Assembly (NCBI RefSeq): GCF_003347495.1
Contig: NZ_QCXY01000015.1
Coordinates: forward strand, 1 to 64,000
DNA length: 64,000 bases
From: Pleomorphovibrio marinus
GTDB lineage: Bacteria; Bacteroidota; Bacteroidia; Cytophagales; Cyclobacteriaceae
Reading direction: 5' to 3'
Shown here: in pieces, positions 20,401 through 29,400 of the stretch
How the letters are laid out: each line of letters begins with the position of its first letter
How positions within the stretch are numbered: the first letter of the stretch is position 1
Notes under the pieces: model-generated
What the model was told of the DNA's origin: nothing
Database searches by the model: none
Seen by the model: the letters and a program-made list of their open reading frames with translations, nothing else
Translations under genes and position numbers: made by a program

Positions 20401-23400
20401 ATAAGGTGGGAGATGTGGACGACAGATTGGCATTCTTGCCCTTCGTGTCCAGGTTTACCACAGGGCTGCTTGCAGATATCCCGATCCCGATCAGGGATTT
20501 GGGTGGAGTAGAATTCACCAAGGTATTGGGTGGACCTGCCCTTGGGAACGGTACTGCCAATGAGCGATTTACCAGTCTGGCTATAGGCCCGGATGGCAAA
20601 CTTTATGGTAGCACCATTGGGGATTTCCAGAGCGACGGTAAAATCCACCGTTGGGATATTGCCGAAGACGGTACCTTGACGAACCTGGAGGTATTGAGCC
20701 CGAATCTTACCGGCTCTCCCCATCCAGTGACCGGCGTACCTGCCAGCAATAACCGATTGATCGTTGGGTTTGTATTTGCTCCGGAAGCAACTGCAAATAA
20801 CTTAGTGGCCTATGTCACGCACAGTGCAGCCTCCCTGACCAATGGTCCTGAGTGGGATGGCAAGCTGACTAAACTTAGCGGGCCAAACCTGAGTGTGGTA
20901 GAAGATGTGATCATCCACCTGCCCAGGTCCACTAAAGATCACTTGACCAATAGCATCATCTTCGATGAGGCAGGCATGATGTATATCAGCCAGGGTAGTA
21001 ATTCTGCCGGTGGGGATCCTGATCCGGCCTGGAACAACCGACCTGAGCGCCTGCTTTCTGCGGCTGTGTTGAAGTTGGACTTGAACAAACTGCCCTCCAA
21101 TCTACCCTTGAGCGTGCATACCACGGATAATATATCCGTGATCAATGCGGCTCCTTCGGCTGGACTCACCATGAGTGATGGTACGTATAACCCTTATGCC
21201 AGCAACTCCCCGTTGACTATTTATGCCACCGGTGTGAGAAATGCATATGACATGTTGTGGCATAGTAACGGTTGGATGTATGTGCCCACGAATGGTACGG
21301 CAGGAAACAATACCAACTCCCCGAATTCCCCTGGTACTGCCAATTACCCACTGGCAAGAAGGATAGATGGTTTGACCAGCATTCCTCCTGCACCTGCCCT
21401 TATTGGCGGTGAGACCCAGAAGGACTGGATGTTTAAGACCAAGGGAGGGACTTATCACGGGCATCCTAACCCCTACAGAGGCGAGTTTATCCTCAACCAT
21501 GGCGGCATGCCTTACAGTGGCATACCCGGTCAGGTGGAGGCTTCCCATAGGGATGTGGCCAAGTACCCCATTAACCTGGGGCCTGATCCGAACTATTCAA
21601 GACCTGCCTATGACTTTGGCAACAACAAGTCGCCAAATGGGGTGATCGAGTATAAGAGTGATGCCTTCAATGGCAAGCTTCAAGGCTTGATCATGGTAGT
21701 GAGGTTTAGTGGACAAAATGACTTGTTAGTGATGGATCCATCCAACAATGGAGATATTGCTGAGGTATATAACACGATCCCAGGTCTTCAGGGATTTGAT
21801 GATCCCCTGGATGTGGTGGAAGACCCACGTACAGGCAACATCTATATTTCCGAATACGACAGGGACAACAACGGTACGCCAAGGCTTACCTTGCTAAGGG
21901 CGGCCATACCGGCCACCCCTCAGCCTGACCTTGTGGCTGCACCTGAAGAACTGATTTTTGAGACCATAGTGGATTTCCACAGCTCAGGGGCAGGTTCCAG
22001 AACGGACGTGCAGGAAGTAACGGTGACCAATGAAGGGCTATCGGCGATCACCATCAACGGTGTGAGCATTGCGGGGCCATTTGCCGGTCAATTTGCCGGA
22101 GTGAGCCCAAATACTGCCAGCACCTTGGAACCAGGACAATCTTTGACTTACACAGTGACTTACGCTCCTGCGGTCAATAACAGTAACCTGGGTTACCAAG
22201 AAGCAGTATTGGTGTTGAATACCGATATGCCTAACCAGCCTACCCTTGAAATAGGACTCCATGCCCTGAAAAAGCAAGGCTTTGAAGGCGGTAAGGAACC
22301 TACGCTCGATGCGGTGGTGAAAACGCTTGGCATAGGCATCAACGTGGGATGGACTGGACTTACCTCTAATATAAATCCTTCCCCAATGGGCGAGGAAGTG
22401 GAGGTGCAGCAATGGGTGAAGGCCGGCCCTGGTCAGGTGAATATCATTCCTGTGGGTAGGTACTCTCCAGCGGAAAGCCTTCCATTCGGTTACTACACCC
22501 TTAGTGAGGGAAATGTAATCCTACATGAGGTAGGTGTACTGGCAGACGGTATTCTAAATGCCCAAACCTTGTACCCACCCATTGCAGAAGGGAATGACTT
22601 CTTTGATCCTCAAAACGGTATTTTCGGTATCTACGTGAAATCCGAGACCTTTAATAGGGTGAATTATACCCAGGATAGCCTGAACACCGGAGGCGTGGCC
22701 AGAAGGGTGAGGACCTATCCGATGAAGGACCGTCAGGGTAACTTGATTGAGAACAGCTACCTGGTCAACTTTGAGGATGCCACTAATGGGGATTACCAGG
22801 ATTACATGTTTATCATTGACAATGTGATTCCCTATGAGGACGGTACCCTACGTTTGACCTTTGAACCTGCTTTCGCCAATGTGACTACCTCTGTGAATGA
22901 GGAAGGTGCGGTGACCCAGCAGGTGGTGTTGAATGCCGTAGGTGGTGTTACAGAGGATGAAGTGACATTGAGTGCTTCAGATCCAAGGGTGACCTTACCG
23001 GAAAGTTGGACCTTTGGAACGCCGTTCGAAATCAGTTTTGATAAGAGCGGATCCGGAGTTGGCAACAATAGGCTGGTGATCAGTGCTACTGCAGAAAACT
23101 ACGTTCCGGGAGAATTCGTGTTCAACGTGACTGTGACCTCTGAGGCTGCTTTTGTGTACCAATTCAACTTCCAGGATGCAAATGCACTAGCTGCTTCTCC
23201 AGCAGGATGGATCGATGATGTAGGAAATGCCTTCGGGGAGAAAAATACCCACTTAGGTTTCTTGAACTATGGATGGGTGTTACCCAATACGACTTCACCT
23301 GCCAGTGCGGTTGCAAACGGCCGTAGCCGTATCACGGCTACCAATACGGATCCATTACTCCACACCTTTACTATCATTGGTCACAGGACTGCCGCTACCT

Positions 23401-26400
23401 ACCCCTTGAGGGACTGGGTGGTGAATGTGCCCAATGGACTTTATAATGTGAATATCAGTGTGGGTGACGTAGATTTTACGGATAGCTATCATAAGTTGGA
23501 TGTGAATGGGGTTACCATCATCGACTTCAACCAGCAGAGTATCAACCCCGACAACTTGGTGTTCTTTGAGGATACCGGATTGGTGGAGGTAACCGATGGT
23601 ACCCTGAGGCTATCCTTGGGATCCGGGGGAGTAAACGCCAAGCCTAATTACATACGCCTGGCGCCGATCAACCTCGAAGAGCAGCCGCCAGTAGTGACTG
23701 CAAGCTTTGAAGGATTGCAATTCAGTGAGGATGTGTACAGGGGTGGAATCAGCATAGGCTTAAATGCCGAAGATGCCAGCCAGAGTGGAAGCATCACTAA
23801 ACTGGTGTATAGTATCAATGGAGGTGCGTTTATTGACTACACGGGTCCGTTTGAAATCAGCGAGCCTGGAGCGTACACCGTGGTGGTGGAAGCCCAGGAT
23901 GGTTTTGGCAACGTGGCTTTCCGTACCTATAATTTCACCATTGAAGAGCCTTCTGGAGCGGTATTGAGGATGGACAACATGGCCAAAATCCCTGGTACCA
24001 ATCGTGGTTTCCCTGCCGAGGATTACTATACTTTCAACAGGATGCACAATGTTGGTAACACGGGAGCACGATTCCACGATACCAACGTGATGAGGATTAC
24101 CAATGAAGGTACGGAGGACATGGTGATCGATAATATGAGCATTTCCGATCCCAATAGGTTCACCTTTACCCTGTTGCCAGAGTCCGGACCCCAAACGTTA
24201 CCTGTGGTGATTCCTGCAGGGCAGTTTAAGGAGATCCTGTTCACCTTTACCGCTAATAATCAGAGCAATAAGATACTGATGAGAGAGACCTTTCAAATCG
24301 TGTCCAATGCGGATAACGGTGGGGTGATTACAGCAATACTGCATGGAGCTAACGCTTCTGCACCAGAAGGGAACAATGAGATTGATGCTCAACAGGTAAA
24401 TGATGTGTTTGGATTCACCACCAACATGCGTTCTATTGTGAACGATGATGGTACCATCACTCCTCCAAACCCAATGCCTACGCGTCCAAGTTCTAACTTC
24501 CCAGTGATGGAGAACATAGATGCAGGTTACGAGGGAGATATGATCTTCTCTGCCAATTTTGTGCAGGCAGATCCTACTAAGCCTGTGCTTGGTCTGCAAT
24601 TGGCTGCCCTTCATGGACCGGGTTCTAACGGTGCCAGGTTCGTTCAAGTGAATGGCACTGGCACAGTAGGAGGCATCAACTTCTCCCACGGTGCGGAATG
24701 GTACCAGTCCTTGCTGCCAAAAGCATCCAATAATGTCACACTTACCGCGGATATTGCAAATTCCATCAATCAGCCGTTCAGGATTGCCATCGCAAACTAC
24801 CTGTCCAGCGGTGGAAACAACATCAACGGTGACCGACCTGATCTTTTGGGATTGCGGGTGTACAAGGCGATCGACCGCAATGGCGTGGTGATTCCTAATG
24901 AATATATTGTGGTACAGGACTTTATTGGAGGTGGATGTGGTGCAGGTTCGGCCAATTGTGATTGGAACGACAACACCTTCTACTTTATCAATATACGTCC
25001 TGAGGCGGTGCCAACGGCACAAGATATACCATCGGTAAATGTTATCCAGGATCAGCTATTTGAGTTTGATTTCGGGGCATTCTTTGACAAGGCTTATCCT
25101 GGCAACCAATTGAGGTTTGAGGCCAGCCTAGCCAACGGAGCTGCCCTTCCCAACTGGATGAGTGTAGATGCAGTGGGTAACTTGAGGGGTACTGCTCCAA
25201 TGACCGCGGCGAATGCTTATGAGGTCACCATCTCGGCTACGGACCTGAACGGTCTTGAGGTTTCCTCAACCTTGGTAATGAATGTGACCAAAGGGCCCGA
25301 GGTAAGTATCACTGCGGATGTAAGTGAAGGAAGAGCACCATTGAGTGTGAACTTTAGTGGTACGGCTACCACTGAGGTGGAAGGTCCGTTGAACTACGAA
25401 TGGTCATTCGGTGATGGAGCCTCAGGTTCCGAAGCCAATGTAGCTCATACCTTCGCTGAGGAAGGAGAGTACCAAGTGATCTTGAAGGTAACTGATAATC
25501 TGGGCTTGTCCGGTGCAGATACCTTGATCATTAATGTGCTGCCCGATATTGGACCTATTGCCAGGCCTTTGGCAGACATTCAGGGTGGCTTGTTGCCCTT
25601 GACGGTACAGTTTGACGGTTCCCAGTCCGATTCCGATGTGACGCTTGTTGCCTTTGATTGGGATTTTGGAGACGGAACTACCGCCACAGGCATGAATCCA
25701 AGCCATACATACACTAGTGCGGGTAACTTCACAGTGACCCTCACCGTGACGGATGCCAACGACCTGAGCGCAAGCAGTACCTTGGCAATTTTGGCTAGGG
25801 AAAACCAATTGCCGGTGGCAGTAGCGGAGGCCACTTCTACAGTGGGTGTGGCGCCGTTACTAGTTAGCTTTAGTGGTGAAAATAGTACCGATGACACCGG
25901 TATAGTAGCCTATCTATGGGATTTTGGAAATGGAAATACCTCTACTGAGGCCAACCCATCCTTTACCTTCCAAGAGGTAGGCACCTATGAAGTCACCCTT
26001 ACCGTGACCGATGATGACGGTGCACAGAGCACTTCGGTGATCAGCATAGAAGTGACAGACGGTCCTGATTTCGAACTGAGGATCAATGCCGGTGGTCCTG
26101 AACTGACCTATGATGGCAAATTGTGGTTGGCTGATCAGTTCTTTGTGGGAGGCAAGTCCTACATCAATGGCAGTGCCCAGGTACCAGCCTTGTTCCAGAC
26201 AGAACGAAGTGCCAACCCTCCGGTATTTGGTTACGAGATACCAGTGCCTAATGGTGATTACCAGGTGATCATGCACTTTGCGGAAATCTACTGGGGAGCC
26301 ACAGGTGGTGGTCCGGGTGGAAACGCGGGGCAGCGTATATTCGATGTGAGCCTTAACGGGAACCTGGTATTGGATAACTTTGATATCAACGCTGAGGTGG

Positions 26401-29400
26401 GTCCACAGACCATGGTAACTAAAACCTTTGAGGTGCAGGTGACCAATGGTGTGATCAACATGGACTTCTCTGCACTCGCAGCAGTAGGTGGGGTTAACGA
26501 ACCCAAGATATCGGCCTTCGAGATTCTGGGAGTAACCCAGGGTGGACAACCCGATGTGGGGTACAGCCTGTACCTAAATACAGGAAGTGACAGTGATGTA
26601 AGCTATGAGGGCAAGACCTTTATTGGTGACATCGGCCTAGCCCCCTACTATGATGTGGACCACGTCTACACCAATGCGAATGCCAGCAACGAACCGCTGT
26701 TCCAGTCCGAAAGGGGCTCCACAGCAAACTTGCTGACCTTAAACCTTGCCTTGCCCGTTCCGAACGGAAACTATAGGGTAAGCACCTACCACAATGAATT
26801 GTACTGGGGTAAGGTGGCCGGTCAGCCAGCTGCGGCAGGCACCAGGGTCTTCGATATCATCATCCAGGGCAACACGGTGAAGCAGAACTTCGACATCTTT
26901 GTGGAAGGCAGCAACAACCCGACGAAGTTTACCTTTGAGAATATCGTGGTGAGTGATGGGGTGCTGAACATCAGCATGCCTGCAAGTGCCAATAGACCGA
27001 GTATATCCGGGTTGGCTATAGAGCAGCTCGTGGAGCAGACGCCAAACGAGGCACCTGTGGCCGTGGCGAGTGTTAGCCCCGAGTCAGGCGTGACAATAGG
27101 GATGCAGGTTCAGTTTACAGGCAGCAATTCCACGGATGACAAGGGAATCGTAAGTTATGTCTGGAACTTTGGAGACGGCAACGGATCCAATGAAATAGAT
27201 CCTGTTCACAGCTATGCTGAAGAAGGCACTTATACAGTGACCTTGACGGTGACCGATGAAGAAGGGATTTCAAATGCTACTACGCTAGCCGTAGTTGTCA
27301 ATGCCCCTAGTTCCGGAGCTGCGGATACAGCTATCTACCTGAATACCGGTACCAATGTATCGGCTTTCTTTGAGGGCAAGACATTTGTAGGAGACGAAAG
27401 CACTGACCCTGTGTATTTCAATCAAACCAATAAGTTTAATGATGTAGGTTTGATCGATGAAGCCCTGTTCCAAACCTCCAGAACCATTCCCAATAGAAGT
27501 GATGAGGTGCTTACTTATAGTGTACCTGTACCAAATGGCAGCTACAGGGTAAGTACCTACCACATCGAAAGGAGATTTGGGGTATTGGTGGATGGAGTAC
27601 CGGGCAGAAGGGTCTTTGACATCAGCCTACAGGGTATTGTGGTAAAATCCGGCCTTGACCTCTTTGTTGAAGCAGGGATTGCTCCACAGAAACTGGTGTT
27701 TGAAAATGTGGAAGTGGAAAATGGTGTCCTGGAGATCAGCATGGCGGCCAGTTCGGACAGGCCTACCATATCGGCAATAGCCATAGAGGGAGCAAACGTG
27801 GTAGCCAAGACGCCTATAGCCAGTTTCTCCTATGAGCCTAGTGATTACGTGGAGGCAGGAACCCTTGTGGAATTCAGCAGTGAATCCTCTTCAGGGCCTA
27901 TCGCCACCTATAACTGGGATTTTGGAGACGGCAGCCAATCCACGGAGGCAAATCCGAACCATACCTTTGCAGGCAGTGGCAGCTACTTGGTGACCCTCAC
28001 AGTTACCTCCCAAGAAGGCTTTATGGATAAAATGATCCTTCCAATAGAGGTATTCGAGGCACTAAATCCTGCTAATCTGGCCATGTACATCAATACGGGC
28101 AGCAACCTTAACACGGTATTTGAAGGCAAGGAATTTGTGGGAGACATCAATTTCGCCCCTGTAATTTTCAACCAGACAAATACCTTTAATGACGGGGCCT
28201 TAAGCCAAGTACCGATGTACCAAAGCTCCAGGACTGTTCCGAACGGAAGTGGAGCCTCCCTGACTTACAATATTCCGGTGCCCAACGGGGTTTATGTAGT
28301 GAGTACTTACCACATAGAGCGCAGGTTTGGTGTATTAGTTCCAGGATCACCGGGCAGAAGGGTGTTCAACATTAGCCTTCAGGGCAACGTGGTGAAATCC
28401 CAGGTGGACTTGTTTGCGGAAGCGGGCATAGATCCCATGAAACTGGTATTTGAGAATGTGGAAGTTACTAATGGCCTATTGGAGATCAGTATGGCATCTA
28501 TAAATGATAGGCCCACCATATCTGGAATAGCCATAGAGGGACTCAATGTAGCGAACCTAATGCCAAGGGCCGTGGCCACCTTTGAGCCGAGTGACTTTGT
28601 GGATACCGAAACGCAAGTACAGTTTACCGGAAGCAACTCCGAAGGGGATATAGTAAGCTACGAATGGGAATTTGGGGATGGTACTACTTCTACGGAAGCC
28701 AATCCTACCCATATTTACCCTACAGCTGGGACATACACGGTGAAACTTAAGGTAAGTTCTGCACAAGGTTTTGAGGACATCAGCATCTTCTCTATAGAAG
28801 TGTTCGAATCGATCAACCCTGCGAACTTCGCAATGTACCTGAATACAGGCAGTGCAGCAAACACCGTCTATGAAGGCAAGGAGTATGTGGGCGATTTAAG
28901 TACCCCGGCTACCTACTTCAATCAGACTAACACCTTCACTGATCCTGACCTAAGTTCTGAACTGTTGCTTCAAAGCTCCAGGACAGTGCCAAACAGGACC
29001 TCTGAGAGCCTTGTTTACGAAATCCCGGTACCAAACGGCACTTATACCGTAAGCACTATCCATATAGAGCGAAGGTTTGGAGTGATAGTGGCCGGGGAGC
29101 CTGGTAGAAGGGTATTTGATATCGTCCTTCAGGGCCAGTTGGTGAAACCGAACCTGGATTTGTTTGCTGAGGTAGGAATTGTCCCCTTGAAGTTAACCTT
29201 TGAGGAGGTAGAGGTGACAAATGGCCTGCTGGTCTTGAGTATGACAGCAAGTAAGGACAGGCCCACCATCTCCGGTATCGCCATAGAAGGCAGCAATATT
29301 GCCGGAGGAATGGGCAGTGTAGGGGCAAGGATGCTTCAGGGTGAACAACAGCCAATGGTAATGGCTTCTCCGCTGGAAGGAGATGGGCCGCTCGAGGTAA